From Kosmotoga arenicorallina S304 (GTDB lineage Bacteria; Thermotogota; Thermotogae; Petrotogales; Kosmotogaceae): 64,000 bases of DNA. Position numbers and translations under genes: made by a program. How positions within the stretch are numbered: the first letter of the stretch is position 1; each line of letters begins with the position of its first letter. The notes beneath the pieces were generated by a model. The model searched no databases. It was not told where the DNA came from and saw nothing but the letters and a program-made list of their open reading frames with translations. This document shows positions 1 to 9,336 of the stretch, piece after piece. Location of the stretch: positions 286,319-350,318 of the forward strand of contig NZ_JFHK01000004.1 in assembly GCF_001636545.1 (NCBI RefSeq), read 5' to 3'.

Positions 1-357
1 GAAAATTACGAGTTAGAAGTTAGAGGACGGGATGCCATAACAGGCTTACCTGGAAATATCCGCATAAATTCCGAAGATGTCCTGGAAGCAATTATGCCCA
101 TACTTCAAGACCTTGTTTTGAGCCTTAAACAGGTGCTTGAAGAAACCCCTCCTGAAATAGCCTCGGACATAATCGATAGAGGAATTGTGCTTACAGGAGG
201 AGGTGCCATGATAAATGGCCTTCCCGAACTTTTTATTCAGGAAACAGGCATTAACACCATCCTGGCACCGGACCCAAGAACCTGTGTGGCTTTTGGGCTT
301 GGAAAACTCCTTGACAACGATCTAAAGCTTGAAAGGGTTTCAGCAGGCAATAAATAA
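1..357 (+). CDS. mreB: Rod shape-determining protein MreB, C-terminal part (5' end outside the window)
   Basis: The reading frame is open from base 1 and ends at a TAA at 355-357. The visible 118 residues match the end of MreB, the actin-like ATPase that forms membrane-associated filaments and positions lateral cell-wall synthesis. Recognisable features are the RGRD.ITGLP segment near the start and the late GIVLTGGGAMINGLP stretch, which is the second phosphate/adenosine-binding region of actin-fold proteins. The ending after KLLDN resembles the usual MreB C-terminus, so the 3' end looks complete. A strong hairpin follows directly, so this is the last gene of its transcript. The N-terminal part, including phosphate-1, lies upstream and cannot be assessed. 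Confidence 0.93.
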   Translation, partial: ENYELEVRGRDAITGLPGNIRINSEDVLEAIMPILQDLVLSLKQVLEETPPEIASDIIDRGIVLTGGGAMINGLPELFIQETGINTILAPDPRTCVAFGLGKLLDNDLKLERVSAGNK

Positions 358-362
358 ATGAA

Positions 363-392
363 AATAGGGCTCATTTAACGAGCCCTATTTTT
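363..392. terminator. Bidirectional terminator between mreB and the convergent DUF368 gene
   Basis: A 10-bp perfect stem (363-372 with 380-389) has a 7-nt loop, with a T-run on the plus side and an A-run before it, so it can work in both directions. The minus-strand DUF368 stop codon lies in the loop region, at 375-377. Confidence 0.85.
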
Positions 393-1205
393 CTGTATCT
401 TCTTTCCCACTCTCAAAAAATATAACGAAAACACAATTCCAGCTACTATTCCCAGCGACATCCGTATAATGTTAGGCACAACGGGCCTGAACAAAAGATC
501 CGGGATAGACCCACTCATAAGCCCTGCAAGGAACATAAAAGTAGCCACCTTTTTCCTCTCAATCAAAAAATTCAAAGCTTTGCTCATAAAAACTATTCCA
601 ATTATTATTCCCGAACCTATTGCAGTGATTATATATAAATCATGTGCATTTATAGCTGCTATTGCTCTATGATATTCGCCGAGTAACAACAAGATAAATG
701 CGCCACTAATTCCCGGCAAAATCATAGAAGATGATCCCAGCATTCCAGCAAGAACATCATATGACAATCTTGCAGCAGAATGTTCCAGCAAACTTTTCTC
801 AGTGCCATTTACGGCTTTCCCGAAAAACGCCAGCGATAATACAAAGAAGGCTCCAATAAAAAAAGCAATCCAGTGGCTTTTACTCTTCTTTTCAGTACCT
901 GCTTGTGAAAAAACTGATGGTATTCCACCAACAACAAGACCTGTGAAAAAACCATAAGTGGCTGATGGATAATTCACTATAATAATTTCCACTAAACGGG
1001 AAAAACCTATTATACCTATAATAACGCCTGCCGCAATTTCCAGTAAAAAAATAATCTCTCTTTTTGATGCCTTGAAAGACAAAAAATCGCTAATTGCATG
1101 AATCAATCTATCATAGATCCCCCCAAGAAGAGCCACAGTCCCTGCACTGACACCGGGAATCAGGTTTGCTATTCCCATTAGAAAACCAATAACAGAATTA
1201 AACAA
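375..1205 (-). CDS. DUF368 membrane protein, putative polyprenyl-phosphate transporter
   Basis: A 276-residue polytopic membrane protein. Its opening contains the hallmark ANLIPGVSAGT motif of DUF368, and a second, similar SMILPGISGAF motif lies near residue 160, as expected for an internally duplicated transporter. DUF368 proteins have been implicated in recycling undecaprenyl phosphate, the lipid carrier for cell-wall polymers, across the membrane. That role is family knowledge; the sequence only shows the family. The start is a TTG preceded by GAGGAGGTG with 5-nt spacing; no ATG is better placed. It is monocistronic and convergent with mreB. A link to the murein cluster further on is plausible but only inferred. 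Confidence 0.85.
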   Translation of the reverse strand: MFNSVIGFLMGIANLIPGVSAGTVALLGGIYDRLIHAISDFLSFKASKREIIFLLEIAAGVIIGIIGFSRLVEIIIVNYPSATYGFFTGLVVGGIPSVFSQAGTEKKSKSHWIAFFIGAFFVLSLAFFGKAVNGTEKSLLEHSAARLSYDVLAGMLGSSSMILPGISGAFILLLLGEYHRAIAAINAHDLYIITAIGSGIIIGIVFMSKALNFLIERKKVATFMFLAGLMSGSIPDLLFRPVVPNIIRMSLGIVAGIVFSLYFLRVGKKIQKNRAR

Positions 1206-1278
1206 GAGTTCACCTCCTCGGGAATAATTCTAACAAACTGGAATAAAACCGTAAATTCCACAAAATTTGTCGGTATTA

Positions 1279-1287
1279 TGATATAAT
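1279..1287 (+). promoter_or_regulatory. Extended -10 promoter element for the suf operon
   Basis: TGATATAAT, a perfect extended -10, lies 42 bases before the sufC start. No convincing -35 hexamer is seen at the right spacing, which is normal for extended -10 promoters. Confidence 0.6.
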
Positions 1288-1329
1288 TAGTCTGAAAAGC
1301 TCAAAAGCAGTTTACTGGAGGGGATTTAT

Positions 1330-2079
1330 ATGGCATTACTGGAAATCATCGATCTTCATGCAATGCTTGCAGAAGAAAATCTTGAAATACTTAAAGGGGT
1401 AAATTTACAAATCGGTCCAGGACAAATTCACGCTGTAATGGGACCCAATGGGAGCGGAAAATCGACACTAGCAAATGTAATAATGGGAAATCCAAAATAC
1501 AAAATAACCAGTGGAGATATTCAGCTTGAAGGTGAAAGCATACTTGGACTTACTGTTGATCAACGAGCAAAGAAGGGTATTTTTCTTTCATTTCAGCACC
1601 CACAAGAAATTCCTGGAGTAAGACTAAGAAAATTCCTTCTCTCGGTAAAACAATCATTGGGAAGCAATGAACCTCTATTGAAAATGAATAGGGAAATCGA
1701 AAGTCTTGCTGATGAGGTAGCGCTAAACAGGGAATTTCTTGAAAGGTATTTAAACCTGGGATTTTCAGGTGGTGAAAAGAAAAAAAGCGAAATATTACAA
1801 TTTGGCTTTCTAAAACCAAAAATGGCGATACTAGATGAAATAGACTCAGGTCTGGATGTTGATGCTCTGAGAAAAATTGCAGAAGCAATAAACAAATTTA
1901 AAAACGAGGGTATGTCGATATTGCTGATTACTCATTATCAGAGGTTGCTTGATTACATTACACCCGATCAGGTACATGTTTACGTAAATGGGCAAATTGT
2001 AGCGACTGATGGTCCTGAACTGGCAAGAAAGATAGAAGAAAAAGGATATGCCTTTCTGCTCGAAGGCATAGAGAGGTGA
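1330..2079 (+). CDS. sufC: Fe-S cluster assembly ATPase SufC
   Basis: A 249-residue ABC-type ATPase. Walker A GPNGSGKST lies near residues 37-45, an SGGEKKK signature near 143-149, and Walker B MAILDEIDSGLD near 163-174. The SGGEKKK form of the signature, instead of LSGGQ, is typical of SufC. SufC energises the SufBCD scaffold on which iron-sulfur clusters are built in the cytoplasm. The ATG is preceded by GGAGGGG. It is the first gene of a five-gene operon (sufC, sufB, sufD, sufS, sufU) in which neighbours overlap or nearly touch, so coordinated expression is expected. No sufA or sufE is present, as in Gram-positive-type SUF systems. Confidence 0.95.
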   Translation: MALLEIIDLHAMLAEENLEILKGVNLQIGPGQIHAVMGPNGSGKSTLANVIMGNPKYKITSGDIQLEGESILGLTVDQRAKKGIFLSFQHPQEIPGVRLRKFLLSVKQSLGSNEPLLKMNREIESLADEVALNREFLERYLNLGFSGGEKKKSEILQFGFLKPKMAILDEIDSGLDVDALRKIAEAINKFKNEGMSILLITHYQRLLDYITPDQVHVYVNGQIVATDGPELARKIEEKGYAFLLEGIER

Positions 2080-2084
2080 AACAC

Positions 2085-3479
2085 GTGAGAAAGAACATCA
2101 ATGTTGATGAATCAAAATTTAATTTTAAGAGCAATACCGACTATGCATTCAAGAGTTCTCCGGGGTTAAATGAGAAAATCATCAGGGAAATTTCCGAATA
2201 TAAATCAGAACCATCATGGATGCTCGAAAAGCGTCTGGAAGCTCTCAGAGCTTTCCACAACATACCAGAACCCAACTTTGGAGTTGACAGGAGCCAGTTA
2301 AATATAAACGAAATAATCCCTTACATAAGGCCAAATGCAGCCAAAGAAGCATCATGGGACGAGGTTCCTGAAGAGATTAAGAACACCTTTGAGCGTCTCG
2401 GTATACCCGAGGCTGAAAGGAAGTCTCTTGCGGGTGTTGGTGCACAATATGATTCGGAGGTTGTATATCAACATATCCGTGAAGATCTGGAAAAACTCGG
2501 CGTTATCTTTCTCGATATGGAAACCGCTGTGAAAAAATACCCTGAATTGGTGAAGAAGTATTTTATGAGATTGGTTCCAGCAAGTGATCACAAATATGCC
2601 GCTCTCCACGGGGCAATCTGGAGCGGTGGGTCATTTGTATACGTTCCGGAAAATATCAGAGTGCCATTGCCACTTCAAGCATATTTTCGAATGAATCTGG
2701 CAGGTATGGGGCAATTTGAACATACTCTGATAATAGCCGATAAAGGTAGTGAATTACATTTCATTGAAGGTTGTTCGGCTCCAAGGTATAACGTGCATAA
2801 CCTCCATGCTGGCATGGTGGAAATATATGTAATGGAAGGAGCAAAAGTAAGGTATTCCACCATTCAAAATTGGTCCAAAAACACCTTTAATTTGAATACT
2901 AAAAGGGCAATTGTTGAAGCTGAGGGTACTATGGAATGGGTATCCGGATCTTTGGGGAGCATGAAAACCATGCTTTATCCTGCTACCATTCTTAATGGCC
3001 GTGGTGCCAAGGCAAACCACCTCGCAGTAACTTATGCTGGAGCGGGACAAATGATGGACACAGGTTCAAAGGTAATTCATCTTGCACCTGGCACAAGTTC
3101 AACAGTTGACGCAAGAAGTATAAGTGTTGGAGGCGGCTGGGCTTTTTACAGAGGTCTTTTATATATCTCTGAGAAAGCAAAAAATTCAAAAGCATCAGTA
3201 GAATGTTCTGCACTTATGCTTGATAATTTCTCAAAATCCGACACAGTTCCAATAATCGATGTCCGAACAAACCAGTCGGATATTGGACATGAAGCCAGAA
3301 TAGGCAGGATAAGCGAAGATCAGATATATTATTTAATGACCCGTGGCCTTACCGAGGCAGAAGCAAAAGCAATGATAGTCAGGGGCTTTATGGAGCCCAT
3401 TTCAAGGGAGCTTCCCATAGAATACGCGGTTGAGTTGAATAGGCTGATAAATCTTGAAATCGAGAAGAGCATAGGTTAG
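2085..3479 (+). CDS. sufB: Fe-S cluster assembly protein SufB
   Basis: 464 residues from the GTG at 2085. An upstream GTG at 2076 overlaps the sufC stop, but the GAGAGGTG ribosome site at 2071-2078 is correctly spaced only for 2085. SufB forms the scaffold core of the SufBC2D complex and receives sulfur from SufS/SufU. Family-typical stretches are HAALHGAIWSGGSFVYVP in the middle of the protein and the C-terminal segment with GHEARIGRISEDQ and YYLMTRGL. The beta-helix core occupies most of the second half. The length is normal for the family. It lies between sufC and sufD with no room for separate promoters. Confidence 0.95.
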   Translation: MRKNINVDESKFNFKSNTDYAFKSSPGLNEKIIREISEYKSEPSWMLEKRLEALRAFHNIPEPNFGVDRSQLNINEIIPYIRPNAAKEASWDEVPEEIKNTFERLGIPEAERKSLAGVGAQYDSEVVYQHIREDLEKLGVIFLDMETAVKKYPELVKKYFMRLVPASDHKYAALHGAIWSGGSFVYVPENIRVPLPLQAYFRMNLAGMGQFEHTLIIADKGSELHFIEGCSAPRYNVHNLHAGMVEIYVMEGAKVRYSTIQNWSKNTFNLNTKRAIVEAEGTMEWVSGSLGSMKTMLYPATILNGRGAKANHLAVTYAGAGQMMDTGSKVIHLAPGTSSTVDARSISVGGGWAFYRGLLYISEKAKNSKASVECSALMLDNFSKSDTVPIIDVRTNQSDIGHEARIGRISEDQIYYLMTRGLTEAEAKAMIVRGFMEPISRELPIEYAVELNRLINLEIEKSIG

Positions 3480-3490
3480 GGGTGTTTGAC

Positions 3491-4696
3491 ATGAGTATAG
3501 AGAGAACCCTCAATTTGATTCATAATGAATTTGAAATGATCGAACCCATGCCAGAAGTGCTTGACATTGAGGAATATACCGAAGAGGACTTTCTGGAAAC
3601 ATGTGCAGGTTGCTCAGAATCCTTAATAGCTTTTAAGCGCAGGGCGTACGATGAATATAGGACTTTAAAATTCCCGGCCTGGAAGAGAGCATCATTGGAC
3701 AGCTTCTCTTTGAAGCGGCCTGTCCCCGGTGTTGAATATGAATTAACGGGCCCAGAGATATATAAGAGTATTTCAGAAATGGATCAATCGGAGGAATCCC
3801 TTATAAGAAAACTCGATTTTCAGGGTTCTGATAGGAAATTCACACTGTTGGCGGATAGCTTTTCAAAGACTGGAATAATCGTTCGCACAAAAGAAAATAC
3901 CTACTACGGGGAAACACTCTTTTGCAAAACCTCATCAGAAAGTGCAATTGCATCGAACCTCATTGTAATTGAAGAAAATTCTAAGCTGGATATCATCTTC
4001 TATTCCCGCGGAAGCGATCTCAGCGTTATTACAAACCGCTTCCTGATAAAAAAGGGAGCACAGCTCAATGTGCTTTTTGTGAATCTTTCATCTGCAAAAT
4101 CACATAGCATTTTCAACAATTATTATGTCCTTGGGGAAAAAGCGAATCTTAGACTATATGATATAAACTTAGGTGGAACTGTCCTGGCTCCCTATCATCT
4201 CATAAAGACAGCTGGAAGGGGAGCTTCAGCTCGTATAAAGCCTATCTTTTTCCCTACAAATAACGAAAAAATAGATATGCTATACCTTGGAAGGGTAGAT
4301 GCCCCTGAATCCACCACTGAAATTGAAGGAATCGGAGCTGTTTCAGGAAATTCAAAGGCGGTTTTCCGGGGTTTTGTTGATATAAAGAAAGGAGCGAAAA
4401 ATTCCAGCGGTACTGAACACTCCAGTACTATTATCCTTTCTGATAAGGCAACTGTACAAGCTATTCCTGGCCTATTTGTAGACGAAAATGAGGTTAACGC
4501 ATCTCATGCAGCTTCCGCTGGAACAATAGAAAATGATAAGATTTATTATCTTATGACCCGCGGTCTTACAATGAACGAAGCTTTGAAGCTCATTGTGAAT
4601 GGAGCTTTTGAACCGGTGCTTCAGGAGATAGAGGAGATATTTGGTAATGAAATTCCCGGGGGTGTTCGTGATGTCCTCAGTAAAAGAATTGGATGA
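3491..4696 (+). CDS. sufD: Fe-S cluster assembly protein SufD
   Basis: 401 residues from the ATG at 3491, which has AGGGGTG six bases upstream; a GTG at 3482 is less well placed. SufD is the SufB paralogue that pairs with it in the SufBC2D scaffold and helps iron entry. The shared C-terminal beta-helix motif is visible (NASHAASAGTIENDKIYYLM followed by TRGL), with the histidine of the SHAAS segment in the position usually used for cluster chemistry. The N-terminal 120 residues are divergent helical sequence, as in other SufD proteins. The 3' end overlaps sufS by 26 bases, which supports translational coupling. Confidence 0.92.
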   Translation: MSIERTLNLIHNEFEMIEPMPEVLDIEEYTEEDFLETCAGCSESLIAFKRRAYDEYRTLKFPAWKRASLDSFSLKRPVPGVEYELTGPEIYKSISEMDQSEESLIRKLDFQGSDRKFTLLADSFSKTGIIVRTKENTYYGETLFCKTSSESAIASNLIVIEENSKLDIIFYSRGSDLSVITNRFLIKKGAQLNVLFVNLSSAKSHSIFNNYYVLGEKANLRLYDINLGGTVLAPYHLIKTAGRGASARIKPIFFPTNNEKIDMLYLGRVDAPESTTEIEGIGAVSGNSKAVFRGFVDIKKGAKNSSGTEHSSTIILSDKATVQAIPGLFVDENEVNASHAASAGTIENDKIYYLMTRGLTMNEALKLIVNGAFEPVLQEIEEIFGNEIPGGVRDVLSKRIG

Positions 4697-5894
4697 ATAT
4701 TTCAAAAAGTTGAAAGCTGACTTTCCCATCTTTTCAGAACGGCCTGATTTGGTCTATCTTGATAACGCAGCAACCACACAAAAACCCAGTGCTGTAATAG
4801 AAAAGTTAAGACACTTCTATGTTACGGCAAATGCCAATGTACACCGTGCAGTTTATCGACTTGCGGAAGAATCTACTGCTCTTTACGAAGAATCAAGAAA
4901 AACTGTTGCCGACTTTATCGGGACGGCTCCTGAAGAAATTATATTCACCCGTGGAACAACCGAATCTCTGAATTTACTGGCTTATTCTCTGGGACTGTCC
5001 GGAAAATATAAATCCTTTATCGTACCGCTTTTCGAGCACCATAGCAATTTCGTCCCCTGGCAACAAATTGCCCATACATTGGGCCTCAAATTTTATCCTG
5101 TAAAGATTCATGGAGGAGAGCTCTTTTTAGAAGACGTTGAAGCGATTGTAAAAAGCTGTGAAAAACCTTTCGTTTTCTCCATGACCGGCTTAACGAATTC
5201 TCTGGGATATCGAGCGCCCTTTGAAGCAGTTGCTAAATTGGTTCATTCAGCTGGGGGGATCTTTGTGCTCGATGCCGCTCAGCTCATTCCTCATGAAGCT
5301 TTTGACTTCGCGGCTTCTGATATTGACTTCCTTGCCTTCTCAGGTCACAAAATTCTTGGACCGACAGGAATAGGCGTCCTGGCTGGTAAGAAGGAGCTGC
5401 TGGAACAAATTAGACCTTTTCAGTATGGTGGAGAAATGATTGACAAAGTAGGGGAGCAAGATACAACCTTTGCACCAGTACCATATAAGTTCGAAGCTGG
5501 AACACCTAATATTGCAGGCGCAGCAGGACTTGCTGAGGCTTTGAAATACGTTAAGAATATCAGCTATGAAAAAATCTCGAAACACATTGAAAACCTGACT
5601 AAAAACGCCATCGAAAAGCTTTCTGTAATTCCCGGGCTAACTCTTTATTGTCAGAAAAATTGCCACGGAATTATAAGCTTTTCTCATGAGAACATACATC
5701 CCCATGATCTCGCAGAACTGCTGAGCAGATTATCCGGCGTTGCCGTTCGCAGCGGCCATCATTGCTCTCAACAGCAATTAAAGGTTCTTGGAGTTTCTTC
5801 TCTTTGTAGAGCTTCTTTTTATCTATATAATACTCATAACGATATTGATAAATTGGTTGCAGGAATACAAGATGCTTTGAGGTGGTTTTCATGA
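4671..5894 (+). CDS. sufS: Cysteine desulfurase SufS
   Basis: 407 residues from the ATG at 4671, preceded by GGGGGTG. It is a PLP-dependent enzyme of the class V aminotransferase fold that removes sulfur from cysteine and delivers it to SufU for cluster assembly. The PLP-binding lysine is K227 in SGHKILGPTG, the N-terminal LDNAATTQKP is typical of SufS, and the catalytic cysteine is C365 in RSGHHCSQ. The short loop around this cysteine marks a group II (SufS-type) desulfurase, which needs a partner; SufU follows immediately with a 4-base ATGA overlap. Confidence 0.96.
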   Translation: MSSVKELDEYFKKLKADFPIFSERPDLVYLDNAATTQKPSAVIEKLRHFYVTANANVHRAVYRLAEESTALYEESRKTVADFIGTAPEEIIFTRGTTESLNLLAYSLGLSGKYKSFIVPLFEHHSNFVPWQQIAHTLGLKFYPVKIHGGELFLEDVEAIVKSCEKPFVFSMTGLTNSLGYRAPFEAVAKLVHSAGGIFVLDAAQLIPHEAFDFAASDIDFLAFSGHKILGPTGIGVLAGKKELLEQIRPFQYGGEMIDKVGEQDTTFAPVPYKFEAGTPNIAGAAGLAEALKYVKNISYEKISKHIENLTKNAIEKLSVIPGLTLYCQKNCHGIISFSHENIHPHDLAELLSRLSGVAVRSGHHCSQQQLKVLGVSSLCRASFYLYNTHNDIDKLVAGIQDALRWFS

Positions 5895-6304
5895 GACCAG
5901 AAGATCTTTACTCTGACGTGATCATGTTTCACTACAAAAACTCATCCCATAGAGGTGCCCTTGAGAATCCAACTGCTGCGCAGGAAGGATCAAACCTCTC
6001 CTGTGGAGATTCTCTTCGCCTTTATATTAAAACGAATGGTGATACTATCAACAAAGTGACTTTTGATGGCCACGGATGTGCTATCAGCGTAGCATCGGCT
6101 TCCATTCTGGCAGAGCTTATTGAGGGAAAATCCAAAAATGAAGCCAGTGAGATTATTCAAGAATTCTACAAAATGATAAAGGGCGAAGATTTCAATGCAG
6201 AGCTCCTGGGAGATGCCGTGGTTTTTGAAAATCTCAAACAATTTCCCATCAGGGTCAAATGTGCCACATTAGCCTGGCATACTCTTGAGCAACTACTGAA
6301 ATAG
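5891..6304 (+). CDS. sufU: SufU-type sulfur transfer / scaffold protein
   Basis: 137 residues from the ATG at 5891, overlapping the sufS stop as ATGA with GAGGTGG just upstream. The protein has the IscU/SufU fold. Three conserved cysteines are visible, in NLSCGDSL, GHGCAISVAS and RVKCATLAW, with the aspartate of the CGD motif. In Gram-positive bacteria SufU binds zinc through these residues and accepts persulfide from SufS; a scaffold role has also been proposed for the family. Position directly after sufS supports the partnership. It is the last gene of the suf operon. Confidence 0.93.
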   Translation: MRPEDLYSDVIMFHYKNSSHRGALENPTAAQEGSNLSCGDSLRLYIKTNGDTINKVTFDGHGCAISVASASILAELIEGKSKNEASEIIQEFYKMIKGEDFNAELLGDAVVFENLKQFPIRVKCATLAWHTLEQLLK

Positions 6305-6322
6305 TTTTTAGCAAAAAAAGAA

Positions 6323-6338
6323 CCGGTGTTTGCACCGG
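6323..6338. terminator. Hairpin after sufU; reads as a terminator only on the minus strand
   Basis: A 6-bp CCGGTG/CACCGG stem with a 4-nt loop. The A-rich run lies before it on the plus strand, so the U-tract follows it only in minus-strand RNA, where no gene lies upstream. On the plus strand it may act as a 3'-end stabiliser for suf mRNA. Confidence 0.45.
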
Positions 6339-6502
6339 CCCAAATTCTGCTGAAGTAACCCTCTTATTGATTATATAACTTTTTAGTATGAAAATTCAAG
6401 ACAGCATTGCTTTCTCGAATAAACTTATTGAAAGTCACCAATACAACAGCCTGATAAATACCGTATAGTACCTATGTGATTTCAGTTTGCTGAGCTTTGA
6501 AA

Positions 6503-6511
6503 TGATATAAT
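6503..6511 (+). promoter_or_regulatory. Extended -10 promoter for the M42 peptidase gene
   Basis: A perfect TGATATAAT lies 60 bases before the start codon. The rest of the 267-base gap between sufU and the peptidase gene shows no other clear feature. Confidence 0.55.
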
Positions 6512-6571
6512 TTCACAAGAGACACTTTAAAACTTTCGCGATTATCTATTCTATCAGATGGGGGGATCGAT

Positions 6572-7558
6572 ATGGATTTCGATAAATTGACTGAATTGCT
6601 ATTTGTCCCGGGAATTTCCGGACGCGAGGAAATGATCCGCGAAAAGATAATCGAATTGCTTCCAAAAGGTATTCCTTACCATGTTGATGATCTTGGAAAT
6701 TTGATAGTTGAGATTGGTCAGGGTGAAGAGACAATAGGGTTCGCGGCTCATATGGACGAGCTCGGCCTTTTAATCACCGGGGTAAATTCCAATGGGACCC
6801 TGAATTTCAAGAAAATCGGGGGCATTCCCGATGAATTGCTGGTTGGAAGGCATCTTGATGTAATAAACTCCTCGGGGGAATCCATTGATGGTGTTATAGG
6901 ATTTCTTCCTCCCCATCTTTCAAAAAATGCCGTCAAACCTGAACCTGTAATTGACGTTGGTGCGAGCACCCAAGAAGAGGTAAATACATTGGGAATAGAG
7001 GTTCTGGATTACGCCGTCTTCAGAAAGCAGGTTTCCATTCTAAATGACAGGTTTGTAGTTGCAAGAGCTCTCGATGACAGGTTCGGATGCACCGTTCTTC
7101 TTGAATTTTTAAATGAAGCTATAACCATGGACCTCAATAAAAAGCTTCTTTTTGTGTGGACGGTACAGGAAGAAGTTGGATTGGTCGGGGCACAGGCAAT
7201 AGCTTCGCAATACCATCCCGCTTTATTCTTCCCTATTGATTCATTTGCATGTTGTTCTAAACTCACAGGAAGCGTAAAGCCTGGAAAAGGACCCGTCCTT
7301 CGAATGAATGACAGCATTTCAATAGCTTCTTACGACCTCGGGAAGCGCTTGATATCGCTTGCAAAGGAAATGAACATTCCATTGCAATTCGGAGTTACAG
7401 GTGGAGGAACGGACGGGGTTCCCTTTCAAAGGCGGGGAATAAAAATGGTTCCTTTGAGCCTTGCATTGAAAAACCTTCATTCAGAAGTTGAATATATGTC
7501 GATTGAAGATTACGATAGCCTGCTAAAATTACTCAAAGAAATAGCAAAGAATTTTTAG
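6572..7558 (+). CDS. M42-family metallopeptidase (glutamyl/deblocking aminopeptidase type)
   Basis: 328 residues, cytoplasmic, no signal peptide. Expected binuclear metal ligands of the M42 family are visible: AAHMDELG near residue 57, ALDDRFGC near 167, the catalytic pair in VQEEVGLVGAQ near 203, and GGGTDG near 275. M42 enzymes form large dodecameric tetrahedral particles that trim peptides from the N-terminus, and are common in thermophiles. Members were once annotated as cellulases in error. The substrate preference (Glu, Leu or Lys) cannot be read from sequence. The ATG follows GGGGGG. The radical SAM gene starts 20 bases later and probably shares the transcript. Confidence 0.9.
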   Translation: MDFDKLTELLFVPGISGREEMIREKIIELLPKGIPYHVDDLGNLIVEIGQGEETIGFAAHMDELGLLITGVNSNGTLNFKKIGGIPDELLVGRHLDVINSSGESIDGVIGFLPPHLSKNAVKPEPVIDVGASTQEEVNTLGIEVLDYAVFRKQVSILNDRFVVARALDDRFGCTVLLEFLNEAITMDLNKKLLFVWTVQEEVGLVGAQAIASQYHPALFFPIDSFACCSKLTGSVKPGKGPVLRMNDSISIASYDLGKRLISLAKEMNIPLQFGVTGGGTDGVPFQRRGIKMVPLSLALKNLHSEVEYMSIEDYDSLLKLLKEIAKNF

Positions 7559-7578
7559 ATCGCATCGGAGGCAATTAA

Positions 7579-9336
7579 ATGGATATATATAAGTGGCTTG
7601 TGCAGTCCGGGACACTTCCCAGAGTAAAAAAGCCTTCTCGTTACATTGGGAAAGAGCTGAATAGCCTGAAAAAGGTCAATGAAAAGGCATTGAAGGTTTT
7701 ATTGGCATTTCCGGATACTTATGAGATTGGCATGTCCCATATTGGTTTGAAACTGCTTTACAGTATACTGAACAAAGAGGATGACATTATTGCAGAGCGT
7801 GCATATCTTCCGTGGAAAGATATGATCGCTGAAATGAAAAATGCCGGTGTTCCTCTGTATTCACTGGAAAGCTACACTCCTGCCAGGGACTTCCACATCC
7901 TTGGAATAACGCTTCAGTACGAGCTTAGTTTCACAAACGTTCTCAAGCTGCTGGAGCTTTCAGATATTCCTATCTTTCAAAAAGACCGGACAAAGGAACC
8001 CCTTGTGATTGGCGGTGGCCCCTGCACAAGTAATCCCGAACCGGTAGCGGATTTTTTTGACCTCTTAGTGGTTGGTGATGGCGAAGTTGTCATGCTTGAA
8101 GTGGCAAAGCTTGTGAAAGAAAATCTTGGATTGTTAAAATTAAACAAGAGGAAAGAGCTTCTTGAAATGCTTTCCCGGATACCCGGGGTTTATGTTCCAT
8201 CACTGCCCAAAAGAAAAATACACAAAGGTCTTGTAAAAGACTTAAATGACCATGAGATTATCCCCTCTTCCATAGTTCCCTTTATGAGTGTAGTTCACGA
8301 TAGAGCTGTAATAGAGATAATGAGGGGTTGTAATAGAGGTTGCCGTTTTTGCCAGGCGGGCATGTTTTATCGCCCGGTAAGAGAAAGGAATATTGAAAAA
8401 ATTCTCCAGAGTATAGAACCCTTGATTTCAACCACCGGATACGAAGAGCTTTCATTTCTTTCACTGAGCACTATGGATTACAGCAAAATTGAAGAGCTTA
8501 CTTCCCGGTCTCTGAAATATTTGAAAAATGAGCATGTTGGGCTTTCTTTACCCTCCACAAGAGTTGACAGCTTTGGGGTAGAAATGGCGGAAAAAATAGC
8601 ATCCATAAGGAAAACAGGGCTTACTTTTGCACCGGAAGCAGGGACCCAAAGGTTGAGGAATGTCATCAATAAAAATGTTACAGAAGAAAATATATTAAGC
8701 GCTATATCATCAGCAATAGAAAAAGGCTGGAAAAGGGTGAAGCTGTATTTCATGATAGGTTTGCCCACAGAAACCGATGAAGATGTTAATGGAATTGTCG
8801 AGTTATCAAGAAAAATCAAAGCCCTTGGTCTTAAACAGCTCACAGTTTCGGTTTCAATATTTGTTCCGAAACCCCATACACCTTTTCAATACGCAAGGCA
8901 GATCACTCCGCCCGAGGCAAGAAAAAAATTCTCGATTCTTTCAAAAATAAAAAGGTTCGCCCAATTACAACTGCACGACCCAGGGAAAAGCTTTGTGGAA
9001 GGTTTATTAAGCCGTGGCGACAGAAAAGTTGCAAAGGCTATATACTGTGCATACAAAGACGGGTCGCTTTTTGATGAATGGGGTGAAGAATTCAGCCTTT
9101 CAACATGGATGAATGCCTTTGAAAAGTGCCAGATAGATATCCAGCAATATACCCGCGAAAGAAGCGTTGAAGAAGAACTTCCGTGGGATCATATATCCCT
9201 TGGCATTAGCAAAAAGTTTCTGCTTAAAGAGTACGAAAAAGCTCTCAAGGGAGAGCTTACACAAGATTGCAGGTGGAGTGGTTGTACTCTTTGCGGAGTC
9301 TGCCAGGAATACAGAGTGACTAACGTGCTGAATTAA
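7579..9336 (+). CDS. B12-binding-domain radical SAM protein (TIGR03960-like)
   Basis: 585 residues. The radical SAM CxxxCxxC motif is present as CNRGCRFC near residues 252-259. The preceding region contains GGGPCTSNPEP and VVGDGEV, the cobalamin-binding-like domain of this family. A late FAPEAGTQRLR segment is typical of B12-binding radical SAM enzymes. The C-terminus has a cysteine cluster, CRWSGCTLCGVC, that could hold a second Fe-S cluster. Relatives are often fused to or followed by a DUF2344 domain; none is seen here. The reaction is unknown for this family. The 3' end runs 17 bases into the convergent murC gene. Confidence 0.85.
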   Translation: MDIYKWLVQSGTLPRVKKPSRYIGKELNSLKKVNEKALKVLLAFPDTYEIGMSHIGLKLLYSILNKEDDIIAERAYLPWKDMIAEMKNAGVPLYSLESYTPARDFHILGITLQYELSFTNVLKLLELSDIPIFQKDRTKEPLVIGGGPCTSNPEPVADFFDLLVVGDGEVVMLEVAKLVKENLGLLKLNKRKELLEMLSRIPGVYVPSLPKRKIHKGLVKDLNDHEIIPSSIVPFMSVVHDRAVIEIMRGCNRGCRFCQAGMFYRPVRERNIEKILQSIEPLISTTGYEELSFLSLSTMDYSKIEELTSRSLKYLKNEHVGLSLPSTRVDSFGVEMAEKIASIRKTGLTFAPEAGTQRLRNVINKNVTEENILSAISSAIEKGWKRVKLYFMIGLPTETDEDVNGIVELSRKIKALGLKQLTVSVSIFVPKPHTPFQYARQITPPEARKKFSILSKIKRFAQLQLHDPGKSFVEGLLSRGDRKVAKAIYCAYKDGSLFDEWGEEFSLSTWMNAFEKCQIDIQQYTRERSVEEELPWDHISLGISKKFLLKEYEKALKGELTQDCRWSGCTLCGVCQEYRVTNVLN

